Positions 1-7,191 of a DNA stretch of 41,685 bases are shown piece by piece (within the stretch, counting starts at the first letter, position 1; each line of letters opens with the position of its first letter). The DNA is from Syntrophales bacterium (GTDB lineage: Bacteria > Desulfobacterota > Syntrophia > Syntrophales > JADFWA01): contig JAUSPI010000101.1 of NCBI GenBank assembly GCA_030655775.1, positions 1-41,685 of the forward strand. The letters are read 5' to 3'. The position numbers were made by a program, and so were the translations under genes. The notes beneath the pieces are model-generated. The model was not told the DNA's origin. It searched no databases and saw nothing but the letters and a program-made list of their open reading frames with translations.

Positions 1-193
1 CCCTTGACCCAATGCAAAAAGGAAAATTTCGGGGCTCAATACCTTCACTTGCGTTGTGGCTGACAAACTGCCTTTCCCATGGCTTCGCATGATTCGTTAC
101 CTCCTCATACGCATGGTTCAGTCCCGTGCCGGTGGTTAGCCATTACACGTGCTGGATTGTCCAGCTTGCCTATATTAGCTTTGCTTGGCGCAC
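1..193 (-). other. Probable 5' end of a group II intron (runs off the window)
   Basis: Read on the minus strand from 193 downward, the sequence begins GTGCGCC, which fits the GUGYG consensus at the 5' end of group II introns. It continues into a non-coding, structured-looking stretch with several short stems. Its wording resembles, from memory, bacterial group II intron domain I sequences. It starts directly after the last readable codons of a primase-like remnant at 196-366, as expected for an intron inserted in a gene. The reverse transcriptase and domains V/VI would lie left of position 1 and cannot be seen. The plus-strand open frame across this stretch looks accidental. This call rests on a short consensus and on recall, so it is tentative. 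Confidence 0.35.
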
Positions 194-195
194 CC

Positions 196-366
196 ATATT
201 ATCCCCCTTTTCATTAAAATACCCCTTGTTTAAAGCCTTTATAGCCTCATTGGCCCAACCTATAACCTTGTTAGTTTCAAGATTGATATAGTTCTAAGTC
301 AACACCGCAATATTGGTTGTCATCCGTAAAAACGAATCCTATGCCATCGAGATTTTCTTTTCCCTT
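196..366 (-). pseudogene. Decayed NrS-1-like primase-polymerase remnant
   Basis: On the minus strand one frame reads DGIGFVFTDDNQYCGVDLE and then stops. After a one-base shift the next frame reads NLETNKVIGWANEAIKALN. Together these match the pattern of the N-terminal prim-pol region of phage NrS-1-type primase-polymerases: a GIGFVF strand, a D-x-D metal pair in C-G-V-D-L, then an E-T-x-K-x-x-x-W-A helix. The gene is broken by at least two frame changes and ends at about 196, where the putative intron begins. Upstream, at 370-540, I see no convincing continuation. It is a relic of phage or plasmid replication DNA and is unlikely to be functional. The family assignment is from motif memory. 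Confidence 0.5.
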
Positions 367-710
367 TCATTAATTTTTCCGATTCTAAAGCTTTCACTCT
401 CAATCGATACCTCTTTATATTTCGTTTCTATCCTCCTTTCATTTCCAATTACTCAGAGCGATCATAAAATCACTATCGCGTACATTACATATAACGGTTT
501 TATCAGTTGGATAATTGATGAATCACTTCGCAACTAATGTTTCGATCGGACATCAACACGACATATTTTGAATATTGAATATTATAGTTGCCTATTTGCG
601 AACTATTTTTTATATTAATGAAAAACGTGAATTCGGGTTCAATTACCGCACCGTTGTTATTTATAAACTGTCATAATGTAGCCCGATCCCTGTAACTTTT
701 TTCAGGGCAG

Positions 711-734
711 TAGATTAATGCTAATATTAATCTA
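711..734. promoter_or_regulatory. Palindrome upstream of the 767 gene, possible operator
   Basis: TAGATTAAT at 711-719 is mirrored exactly by ATTAATCTA at 726-734, with a six-base spacer. It lies 33 bases before the ATG at 767. A second weaker repeat (CCCTG...CAGGG, 688-707) lies just before it. The AT-rich symmetric layout is typical of a dimeric repressor site. Because the downstream protein looks like a small winged-helix protein, self-regulation is a reasonable guess and not a demonstrated fact. Confidence 0.35.
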
Positions 735-766
735 TAGATGTAAAAAACTATTACAGAGGTTAAAAA

Positions 767-1135
767 ATGGACACTCGTAATGTTGGAAAAGCAATAGAAG
801 GAATATTTAATGAAAAGTTTGGAGGAAAAGAAAAAGGACGTTACAGAATTTCAAGAGCTGATTTGTTGAAAATAGCAAATGAAAAAACTTTCAATGATGA
901 CAATATTAAAAAAATTCAAACAAATATACAAAAAAAAGGATTTGTTTTGGTTGATTTAGGCAGTGAATTTGCAATTATAGATGATAAATCAATGTATAAT
1001 TATCGAAAAGTGACAAAAAAAATAGTAGCAGAATATGCAGAAAAAATGGGGGAAAAGGAACCCGAGACAGGCAAAAAACAGGCAAACAAGAAAAAAGGTA
1101 AGTTTAAAAGGGGGGAAAGTAAAAAGCAGGCGTGA
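767..1135 (+). CDS. Small basic orphan protein, winged-helix-like
   Basis: This 122-residue protein is not one I recognise by name. The ATG is preceded by ACAGAGG, a usable ribosome binding site. Residues about 25-75 alternate predicted helices (RISRADLLKIANEKT, then DDNIKKIQTNIQKKG) with a hairpin-like stretch (FVLVDLGSEFAIID), which resembles a winged helix-turn-helix. The last 25 residues are lysine-rich and low in complexity, suiting non-specific DNA contact. Codon use is far more AT-rich than in the housekeeping genes to the right, and the gene lies between a primase remnant and IS-like repeats, so it probably belongs to a phage, plasmid or integrative element. The DNA-binding role is inferred from predicted fold only. 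Confidence 0.6.
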   Translation: MDTRNVGKAIEGIFNEKFGGKEKGRYRISRADLLKIANEKTFNDDNIKKIQTNIQKKGFVLVDLGSEFAIIDDKSMYNYRKVTKKIVAEYAEKMGEKEPETGKKQANKKKGKFKRGESKKQA

Positions 1136-1197
1136 AAAAGAATAGAATATTCACTTACGGTATTGTATTTCACCGATAACCATTAGAATAACGACTT

Positions 1198-1263
1198 ATG
1201 GAAATGTGGATAACCTTAACTTTAGTCTCCATACTTCTTGCGATAATTATTGTCACTAAATGA
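1198..1263 (+). CDS. Possible 21-residue hydrophobic peptide
   Basis: An ATG at 1198 opens a 21-codon frame, MEMWITLTLVSILLAIIIVT plus a final lysine, ending in TGA. It is a near-perfect single membrane span with a C-terminal lysine. No good Shine-Dalgarno sequence precedes it, and it stops eight bases before an IS-like repeat. It could be a small membrane peptide (toxin- or holin-like), the clipped start of a larger membrane protein, or chance in AT-rich DNA. Confidence 0.2.
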   Translation: MEMWITLTLVSILLAIIIVTK

Positions 1264-1270
1264 ACGCGCT

Positions 1271-1441
1271 AAAGAACTGACCCACGTTTCATATCGAATT
1301 AAATGTAGATCCCTGCCTAAACCTGCCACTTTGATATTGCTGTCAACAAGGGAATTGGATGAGGGTATGAGTGGTAAAGTTATTTCAGGATTAGGTGGCA
1401 GTTTTCGCAGGAATACACATTAAAGAACTGATCCACGTTTT
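1271..1441. repeat. Direct repeats resembling IS21-type ends
   Basis: AAAGAACTGACCCACGTTT (1271-1289) recurs as AAAGAACTGATCCACGTTT (1423-1441). Read on the other strand the core is GTGGRTCAGTTCTTTA, which resembles the multiple terminal repeats of IS21-family elements. A related word, GGTGGCAGTTTT, lies between them at about 1395-1406. No istA or istB coding sequence is present, so this is a solo end or the scar of a deleted element. The rest of the gene-free stretch 1136-1539 shows nothing else I can name. Confidence 0.4.
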
Positions 1442-1539
1442 GTAGCATTCATCTCGCTTTTCTTCAAATGTAAGTGGTACGTAATTAATGAATACATTCC
1501 ATCTTGATTTCTTGTTTTTATCGTCGTTTTATAAAATAA

Positions 1540-1761
1540 TCACTCATTAAATTTGTCAAAAAATTTTTTAATCTTGTCAGAAGTCATTTTTGTTGGTGTT
1601 ATTCCTCTTTTTTCCCAATTTATAATTGAGCTCTCAGTCACGTTTAATAAAACTGCAAGCTCTTTGATTTTCAATCCTACATCTAGTCGATGCTTTTTAA
1701 GCTTTTCTCCAAAACTTTTCGGCATTGCTGGATAATCTTTGTTGAAAATATTCTTTCCCAT
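1540..1761 (-). CDS. Xre-family helix-turn-helix protein, possibly 5'-truncated
   Basis: This 73-residue protein begins MGKNIFNKDYPAMPKSFGEK. Residues about 15-60 form an Xre/Cro-type HTH: FGEKLKKHRLDVGLKIKELA, then VTESSIINWEKRG as recognition helix region. It matches a family of short mobile-element-associated regulators with the layout P-K-(S/T)-(F/I)-G-E...L-G...V-T-E...W-E. I chose the ATG at 1761 because farther upstream the frame would run antisense to the comM fragment starting at about 1830. No ribosome binding site is visible at this start, so the real N-terminus may have been lost at the junction with comM. Confidence 0.55.
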   Translation of the reverse strand: MGKNIFNKDYPAMPKSFGEKLKKHRLDVGLKIKELAVLLNVTESSIINWEKRGITPTKMTSDKIKKFFDKFNE

Positions 1762-1829
1762 TGGTAAGGTAAAAGTATACTTCTGATCAAGTAGGAGCGA
1801 CAGAAATTGGTTGTTATTCTGTAACGCGT

Positions 1830-2309
1830 GCATGCCCGTGCGGCTACTATACCGATCCCCGCAAAGAGTGCAGGTGCACCCCCCAGCAGATACGTCAATA
1901 TCAGGCCAGGATCTCCGGACCCCTCCTTGACAGAATTGATATACATATAGATGTCCCATCCATAACATACAGGGATTTAGCCGCAGAGTCCGGCGGAGAG
2001 GCGTCCACGTCAGTCCGTGAACGGGTTAACAGGGTAAGAGACTTGCAGAAAAAGAGATTTAATAATCAAACTACCATGTGTAATGCCCGGATGTCGAACA
2101 GGCAAATCAAGGAATTTTGCCAGATTGACGAGGATTCAGAACGTTTAATTGAAATGGCGGTGGACAGACTGGGACTCAGCGCCAGGGCTTACACGAGGAT
2201 TCTGAAAGTCGCACGAACCATAGCAGACCTCGAAGAAGAAAAAAATGTCCATTCTTACCATATCTCAGAAGCCATCCAGTACAGAAGCCTTGATAGGAGA
2301 ATGATTTAG
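1830..2309 (+). pseudogene. comM: 3' fragment of comM/yifB Mg-chelatase-like ATPase
   Basis: The plus-strand frame ending at TAG 2309 reads ACPCGYYTDPRKEC, then CTPQQIRQYQARISGPLLDR, IDIHIDVP, and finally a C-terminus with DEDSERLIEMAVDRLGLSAR and ISEAIQYRSLDR. These are hallmarks of the YifB/ComM family: the CPCGYY and cysteine-pair zinc-like region, the sensor-type SGPLLDRID motif, and the Mg_chelatase_C domain. The family is usually about 500 residues; only the last ~159 remain. The Walker A/B region and start codon are missing. Homology begins abruptly near 1830, exactly where the AT-rich island with the Xre gene ends, so an insertion or recombination event appears to have removed the 5' two thirds. 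In natural-competence bacteria ComM is a branch-migration helicase; this copy should be inactive. Confidence 0.85.
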
Positions 2310-2353
2310 CTCGGCACCAGGTCTGCCACAAACCCCGTTACATACAACCTCAC

Positions 2354-2479
2354 CTAAATAGCACCTTGATTACAAAGTACCAGAACAACACACCCTGCAA
2401 TCGCGACCAGCATGATACACATTGCCAAGACGAAGCGATACCGAGAGAGCTCTCTTTGCAGAACTGTAATTTTGGTCAT
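2354..2479 (-). pseudogene. 41-residue C-terminal membrane-span remnant
   Basis: On the minus strand an ATG at 2479 opens MTKITVLQRELSRYRFVLAM and continues CIMLVAIAGCVVLVLCNQGAI to a TAG at 2354. It reads as a short amphipathic helix followed by one transmembrane span. The ATG lies within the arm of a palindromic repeat and lacks a ribosome binding site, so this may be the tail of a longer protein whose 5' part was replaced by the repeat. It might also be a genuine tiny membrane protein. I cannot assign a family. Confidence 0.25.
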
Positions 2480-2590
2480 TGCGAGGTACGAGGTGCCGCG
2501 GCAATCTCACAAATTATTAATACGGAGATTGCTTCGCTCGTAATGACATTATGGGTGTTATGCAAAGCTCTCACCGATATAAGGTGAGCT
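2445..2590. repeat. Palindromic dispersed-type repeat with nested hairpins
   Basis: TCATTGCGAG at 2476 is mirrored by CTCGTAATGACA ending at 2547, and GGCAATCTC (2500-2508) by GAGATTGC (2525-2532), giving a long imperfect hairpin. An outer pair (GAGAGCTCTCTTTGCA near 2445 and TGCAAAGCTCTC near 2561) extends it. A further small hairpin (CTCACC...GGTGAG) closes at 2590. Sequences of the type ATTGCGAG...GCAATCT are common intergenic repeats in environmental Desulfobacterota genomes, from memory. It is non-coding. Confidence 0.6.
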
Positions 2591-2741
2591 TTATCCGATT
2601 CTGTGCTCGTACCATTTAAATTTCCTCGCCAATTCGGGTGCAACTTTTCCTTAAATTTAATCCAAACATAAAAGATATGTTAGAAACAATTCTTTATAAA
2701 ATACAATATGATAAAGGCCCAAGAATGTGAATCTCCCTGCC

Positions 2742-2862
2742 CACAGGGCGGGCTTCCCGGTAAGGAATCGAAGATAGTGAGCTGTTGCGAACAATATGTT
2801 TGTTTTATGTTGCGCCCCTTGCCCCGCCTACAAGGCGGGTCTTGCGGGTGCGCTCCCGGTCA
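2742..2862. repeat. GC-rich hairpin repeats in the gene-free stretch before ilvE
   Basis: Two GC-rich hairpins, GCCCACAGGGCGGGC (about 2738-2753) and CCCCGCCTACAAGGCGGG (about 2822-2839), are followed by TTGCGGGTGCGCTCCCGGTC. That last word occurs inverted at about 27503-27522, just upstream of plsB, so it is a dispersed repeat. The remainder of 2591-3105 shows no credible gene on either strand. Confidence 0.5.
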
Positions 2863-3120
2863 AATAATCTGCCTCCCGCTCGCATGGGTTCAAAACGATG
2901 CCCTGCTCGAAATATGTATCAGAGTGAGCATCGACTGACATTCAACACTTTACATAAGTCTCCTGTTGTGTATATAGTTGCTCTCGCTCCGGCACATCAA
3001 AGAACTTTGCAGAACTCACCCAATGCACTTGGTGTGTCTTATTGGCCCGCACTACAATGAATAAAAAAGGACCACCGAGCAGTTACATTTTATCTTTATA
3101 TTGCAAGGAGGAAAACAGGT

Positions 3121-4194
3121 GTGGAGATTAGTATTACACAAATTGCCACTGAAAAAATGAAGGCAAAGCCTGTCGATGAATCCAAATTGGGGTTTGGCAA
3201 CATATTCGCCGATCATTTTTTCACCATGAAATTTAACCACGAAAAGGGATGGCATGATCCTGCCATAGAGCCCTACAGAATGCTCAGTCTCGATCCCTCG
3301 GCAATGTGTCTCCATTACGGACAGGAAATCTTTGAAGGCATGAAGGCGTACCGCGGAAAAGACGATTCAATCTACCTCTTCAGGCCGGAAGAGAATTTTA
3401 AACGTCTCAACACCTCTGCCGAGAGGCTATGCATGCCCGAAGTGGAAATTGACGTTGTCATGGAAGCACTGAAGAAACTGATTCTCTTAGATAAAGACTG
3501 GATACCTCATGGCAGCGGCACATCTTTATACATACGGCCGACGATGATCGCTACTGAGGCGGCTGTCGGTCTTCATACTTCCAGTGAATATCTCTTTTTT
3601 ATTATTGTCGGACCCGTGGGGACATATTACCCGGAGGGCTTCAGTCCGACCAAGATATATGTCAGTGAGGAATATGTCCGATCGGTTCGCGGGGGAATAG
3701 GATACTGCAAAGCGGCCGGCAATTACGCCGCCAGTCTGTATGCAAGTAAGCTGGCAAGTAAAATGGGATACACACAGGTGTTGTGGCTCGATGCCGTTGA
3801 AAGAAAATATATTGAAGAGGTCGGGACAAGTAACATCTTCTTTATGATAGGCGAAGAGCTTATAACTCCTCCCCTTTCAGGGTCTATCCTTCCCGGTATT
3901 ACAAGGGATTCCGTTATTCAGATAGCAAGGAGCTGGGAATTCAATGTATCTGAAAGACAATTGTCTATTGATGAAATCATAGCGGCATCTGCCAACGGAA
4001 GTCTGAAGGAGGCCTTCGCCTCAGGAACCGCTGCGATTATCTCCCCTGTGGGACAGATATATTACAAAGGAAAAGAACATATCATCAATGACGGAAAAAC
4101 CGGTCACCTGACCGAAAGGCTGTACAATGAGATACTTCAGATTCAATACGGGGAAAAGGAGGACCCATTTGGCTGGAGGATAAAGATATCATAG
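3121..4194 (+). CDS. ilvE: Branched-chain amino acid aminotransferase
   Basis: This 357-residue PLP enzyme catalyses the last step of leucine, isoleucine and valine synthesis (2-oxo acid plus glutamate) in the cytoplasm. It starts at GTG, with a strong AAGGAGG seven to fourteen bases upstream. The length and motifs fit the long, eukaryote-like class IV BCAT group: YGQEIFEGMKAYRG (residues about 66-79), then GGIGYCKAAGNYAAS, where Lys197 is the expected Schiff-base lysine. EEVGTSNIFF and the late ASGTAAIISPVG segment contact the cofactor phosphate and substrate. It stands alone, with lolA 228 bases downstream and a repeat-filled region upstream, so it is probably monocistronic. Confidence 0.93.
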   Translation: MEISITQIATEKMKAKPVDESKLGFGNIFADHFFTMKFNHEKGWHDPAIEPYRMLSLDPSAMCLHYGQEIFEGMKAYRGKDDSIYLFRPEENFKRLNTSAERLCMPEVEIDVVMEALKKLILLDKDWIPHGSGTSLYIRPTMIATEAAVGLHTSSEYLFFIIVGPVGTYYPEGFSPTKIYVSEEYVRSVRGGIGYCKAAGNYAASLYASKLASKMGYTQVLWLDAVERKYIEEVGTSNIFFMIGEELITPPLSGSILPGITRDSVIQIARSWEFNVSERQLSIDEIIAASANGSLKEAFASGTAAIISPVGQIYYKGKEHIINDGKTGHLTERLYNEILQIQYGEKEDPFGWRIKIS

Positions 4195-4422
4195 CTACAT
4201 CCACAGGCATGTGGATATGCTTGTTGATAACACTGTCAATAAGGGGCGTAAGTGCTACATTCTTGCCATCTTATACCAGATTGCATGTGGTTTAAGCACA
4301 GTATAAGTTCAATTATTACAACAAGATACGTTATTTTGCCCCTAACCACTACGTATTGTTCCGGTTTTTAACCATACTTATTAACTGCTTGAAAAAAGTG
4401 TACCATTTTCAGGGTTTTTACG

Positions 4423-5097
4423 ATGATTTTTCCAAAAAAATTTGTGACAGCGGGGTGGTTGCTCCTATTTTTCCTTGTTTTACCGGCACATGCAGAATCC
4501 GTATCACTGAATGATCTGATAGCAAAACTACAGGAGAGTTATGAAAGGGCAGAGAGTATCGAGGCAAGGTTCATTCAGAAAGCAACCATTAAATCTATCA
4601 ACAAGACTGAAACGGAAGAAGGAACAGTATATTTAAAAAAACCGAAAAGAATGCGCTGGGTTTACACTAAGCCAGACTTAAAAGAACTGGTAATAAATCC
4701 CCAAATAGCATGGTTCTATATTCCAGAGGACAATCTTGTTTATATCCAGGACGCCAAAAAAATTTTCAATTCAAAGCTGACAATAAGATTCCTTTCCGGC
4801 ATAGGAAAACTCAAGGACGACTTTCAAATCAACTTTTCCCAACCCACCGCAACTGATGAAGAAGGAAATTATCTTCTTGACTTAATACCCAGAGGTTTTG
4901 AGGCCGGTATTGAAAAGATACTGCTTGTCGTAAACAAAAACAATTTTCATATAATGGAGTTTTCTCTTACAGACATTTATGGGAATGTTACGCAAATCAT
5001 ATTCAAGAACATGAACACAAACACTAAGCTCCTGGATACTCTCTTTATATTCACGCCGCCGCCGGGAGTTGAAATCTATGACATGCGGAATGAATAA
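4423..5097 (+). CDS. lolA: Outer-membrane lipoprotein carrier LolA
   Basis: This 224-residue periplasmic protein shuttles lipoproteins from the LolCDE complex to the outer membrane. Residues 1-24 form a signal peptide (basic FPKKF, hydrophobic core, AHA|ES cleavage). The mature part shows the LolA pattern: early IEARFIQK strand, KKPKRMRWVYTKPDLKELV (about residues 77-95), then a PQIAWFYIPEDNLVYIQDA turn. These strands build the open beta-barrel that holds acyl chains; the conserved arginine lies in KRMRW. Size is typical of LolA (about 200-230). No strong ribosome binding site precedes the ATG. No LolB or other Lol gene is adjacent, which is common in Desulfobacterota. Confidence 0.88.
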   Translation: MIFPKKFVTAGWLLLFFLVLPAHAESVSLNDLIAKLQESYERAESIEARFIQKATIKSINKTETEEGTVYLKKPKRMRWVYTKPDLKELVINPQIAWFYIPEDNLVYIQDAKKIFNSKLTIRFLSGIGKLKDDFQINFSQPTATDEEGNYLLDLIPRGFEAGIEKILLVVNKNNFHIMEFSLTDIYGNVTQIIFKNMNTNTKLLDTLFIFTPPPGVEIYDMRNE

Positions 5098-5099
5098 GC

Positions 5100-5222
5100 A
5101 TTCAGTTGTCAGCAGTCAGCAAAAGATCAGATTGGACACCCCTCGAAACTGATGCTGGATGCTTGAAAACTGAACTCTTGCTCTTTGTTCTGCTGATGGC
5201 TGTTTGCTGATAGCTGGCTGCT
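5100..5222. repeat. TCAGCAGTCAGC-type imperfect inverted repeat
   Basis: The stretch after lolA carries GTCAGCAGTCAGCAAAAG on the left and, on the right, CTGCTGATGGCTG followed by TGCTGATAGCTGGCTGC, forming an imperfect inverted repeat. Related words recur near 34830 and 39368-39390, so it is a dispersed low-complexity repeat. It might act as a weak terminator for lolA. Confidence 0.4.
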
Positions 5223-5260
5223 TATAAGTATGGATCATCTCCAAAAGAGTTGGTAGGATC

Positions 5261-5400
5261 ATAAGGATTCAAGGGGTCAAGGGTTCGAGTGAAATGCTTA
5301 AGAATTATAAAGAGTTAAAAGTTTGGCAAAGGTCATATCATCTATGTTTAGAAATTTACAAAGCACTCGACCCCTTGAATCCTTGAATCCTCGAACCCTT
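5261..5400. repeat. Inverted-repeat element enclosing a tiny ORF
   Basis: GGATTCAAGGGGTCAAGGGT followed by TCGAGTG (5261-5287) is mirrored by CACTCGACCCCTTGAATCCT and TGAATCCTCGAACCC (5366-5399). The two arms bracket about 80 bases that encode the start of a four-helix-bundle protein. The design, terminal inverted repeats around a small gene fragment, suggests a non-autonomous mobile element or the decayed form of a mobile four-helix-bundle gene. Confidence 0.6.
5294..5386 (+). pseudogene. N-terminal remnant of a four-helix-bundle (S23/IVP) protein
   Basis: The ATG at 5294 reads MLKNYKELKVWQRSYHLCLE then IYKAL before entering the right repeat arm and stopping at 5386. The word YKELKVWQ(R/K)S is the typical opening of four-helix-bundle proteins of the 23S rRNA intervening-sequence family, which are normally about 115-130 residues. 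Only about 25 native residues remain. It should be non-functional. Confidence 0.65.
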
Positions 5401-5404
5401 TGCA

Positions 5405-5983
5405 TCAACTAATCGGGAGATGAACCATAAGTATACAGCCTGTCCATGTTATCCTATCGGGGTAGAATTTATTGTCTAAACCAAACTTATCCAGCAAGTC
5501 AAGGACATCAATCGCAATCGATTCCAATGACATCCTTGCCTTGTCGGGATACAAACACGGTCTGCCAAATCTGACCTGACATTCATCACAGAGATAACAA
5601 CTTCCCCCAATCATCCCCCAGACATCTTTTATCCCTTTATCCCTTAAAAAGTCCTCCAGTTGAAGGATCTTACGGTGAAAGTCCACTTTAGCTTTTTCCG
5701 CACCTTCACGATCTTTATTTACATTCAGAAGCTTAGAATACTGGAGCAATATGCCATGCGTATATTTTTTCAGTCGCTCTTTATGCTCTTTCAATGAACC
5801 GACAAACGGCGGACACATATAATGTTTGCCGAAGTTTTCGCACTTATCTTCAGAACAAAGCTCTCGTATCCTCTGTTCCGGAATGAGGATATCCGGGTTG
5901 AATTCCAAACAGGTCCCGAGTTCCAGTTGTTCTGCAAATTTCACTATGCTTTTCAAAAGTGAACTGTCTTCCCTGTTTTTCAT
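5405..5983 (-). CDS. DUF2284 cysteine-rich metal-binding protein
   Basis: This 192-residue soluble protein belongs to the DUF2284 family of putative metal-binding proteins, whose function is unknown. The sequence shows the family's cysteine spacing: CSEDKCENFGKHYMCPPF near residues 43-60, then CYLCDECQ and RFGRPCLYPDKARMSLE in the C-terminal half. The pattern suits an iron-sulfur or zinc site. It has no signal peptide or membrane span. The ATG is at 5983 and the gene is separated by 41 bases from the patatin gene on the same strand, so both may be cotranscribed. Its stop lies directly beside the inverted-repeat element at 5261-5400. Confidence 0.75.
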   Translation of the reverse strand: MKNREDSSLLKSIVKFAEQLELGTCLEFNPDILIPEQRIRELCSEDKCENFGKHYMCPPFVGSLKEHKERLKKYTHGILLQYSKLLNVNKDREGAEKAKVDFHRKILQLEDFLRDKGIKDVWGMIGGSCYLCDECQVRFGRPCLYPDKARMSLESIAIDVLDLLDKFGLDNKFYPDRITWTGCILMVHLPIS

Positions 5984-6024
5984 AAAGTGTCACTTCTTAC
6001 TGTCTGAACTCTCATAAGATCATC

Positions 6025-7089
6025 TTACATTTTCTCCACAATATGCCTGATTTTTTTACTTTCCACCAGTTCCAAGAAATGTTCGCCCAGCGGGGCAGAA
6101 AGATCAACTACACGCCACCAGTTCTTTATTCTGGTTTCCGGATCGTCGACAAATATTTCAAAGTCATCACGGTCGGGTATTTTCCCCCCCGGTAATTTCC
6201 CGACGAAACCCTCGGAGGGATAAACCATCACAACATTTTCCAGCATGCTCTCCGATGGCCTGCGATATTTCAGCTTTTTGTCAAGCCATCCGGGTATGAT
6301 ACGTTCCTGATGATGAAAAAAAAGCGTAATGTCCTCTTCTTTCGCCGCATACTTCTGGTTAAGATGATAATCGACCAACCCCCCATCCCGGTAAACACCG
6401 GTCGGTGCACCGTAAATATTTTTAATCCCGGCCATCACCATGGGAATAGCCCCCGATGCGAGAACGACATACTTGAAATTAGCCTCATTGAGTAAAATGG
6501 CCTGTCCCTCAAAGTGATCCTGGAGACAAAAATGTGGGGGTCGCGGACCGTTATAAAAGATCACTCGCTGGACAAGACCGCGCAACCAGGAACGATTCAT
6601 GGCATTGAGCAAAAAAGCAGCTCCAAAACCTGCTCTTTGCAGCCATCCTTCGCAGGCAAAGAGGTACTTAGCTCGTGCCGTCGCAATCGCCAGACGATAT
6701 CTTTTATCGGCCAGTGCAAACGGGATTGCATCGTCTTCAAGATACGTATTTACAACATTGCGTATCGTCTTTTGAATAGTTACCGGGGTATCTGTCCTGT
6801 CATATTTAATGGAAATGTATGCATCGATGAGTCTGCGGTAACTTTCAACAGGTTCCGGTTGCACCCAGGCGGAAAAACGCCATGCACCAGCAGACGAACC
6901 GGCCAAAAGCACCGGCTTCAATCCCCCGAGCACCTCATTTTCCAGAAGGGCTAAGTCAAAACCGCTGACAACAAGCCACCTCGGACCTACGGCAGGTCCA
7001 ACACAGGTGGTAACATGGCTAAAATCAAAACCGCCATCCTTAATTATCTGATACGCAGATTTTCCTGCTTTGATATAAATAGCATTCAT
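6025..7089 (-). CDS. Patatin-like phospholipase
   Basis: This 354-residue protein has the two parts of the patatin catalytic dyad. GSSAGA at residues 64-69 gives the nucleophile elbow G-x-S-x-G with Ser66, and DGGLVDYH at about residue 233 supplies the aspartate of the D-G-(G/A) motif. A glycine-rich oxyanion segment would precede it in the CVGPAVGPRW region. It lacks a signal peptide, so a cytoplasmic or membrane-peripheral acyl hydrolase acting on phospholipid is likely. Substrate cannot be judged from sequence. It is upstream of, and probably cotranscribed with, the DUF2284 gene. Confidence 0.82.
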   Translation of the reverse strand: MNAIYIKAGKSAYQIIKDGGFDFSHVTTCVGPAVGPRWLVVSGFDLALLENEVLGGLKPVLLAGSSAGAWRFSAWVQPEPVESYRRLIDAYISIKYDRTDTPVTIQKTIRNVVNTYLEDDAIPFALADKRYRLAIATARAKYLFACEGWLQRAGFGAAFLLNAMNRSWLRGLVQRVIFYNGPRPPHFCLQDHFEGQAILLNEANFKYVVLASGAIPMVMAGIKNIYGAPTGVYRDGGLVDYHLNQKYAAKEEDITLFFHHQERIIPGWLDKKLKYRRPSESMLENVVMVYPSEGFVGKLPGGKIPDRDDFEIFVDDPETRIKNWWRVVDLSAPLGEHFLELVESKKIRHIVEKM

Positions 7090-7162
7090 AATAGTTCAAA
7101 AGTTTCTGGAAGGTAGCAAAAAAAAGGTATATTATCAAGAAATAAGAAACCATTGAATCGTC

Positions 7163-7191
7163 TTGACATAATCCCTCACCTTCGGTACATT
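7163..7191 (+). promoter_or_regulatory. Sigma-70-type promoter for the proA operon
   Basis: TTGACA (7163-7168) and TACATT (7186-7191) are separated by exactly 17 bases, close to the bacterial consensus. It is the only good match in the gap before proA. The transcript would begin near 7199 and carry a leader of about 160 bases consisting mostly of the hairpin repeat at 7190-7327. Confidence 0.6.

Noticed and set aside
79-537. Two plus-strand open frames (79-291 and 313-537)
   Set aside because: They lie opposite to the primase relic and the putative intron end. They have no ribosome binding site, and their composition is that of an antisense frame.
1683-1968. Longer N-terminal version of the Xre protein and a second minus frame
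   Set aside because: Beyond 1830 they would be antisense to the clearly conserved comM fragment, so the coding sense is on the plus strand there.
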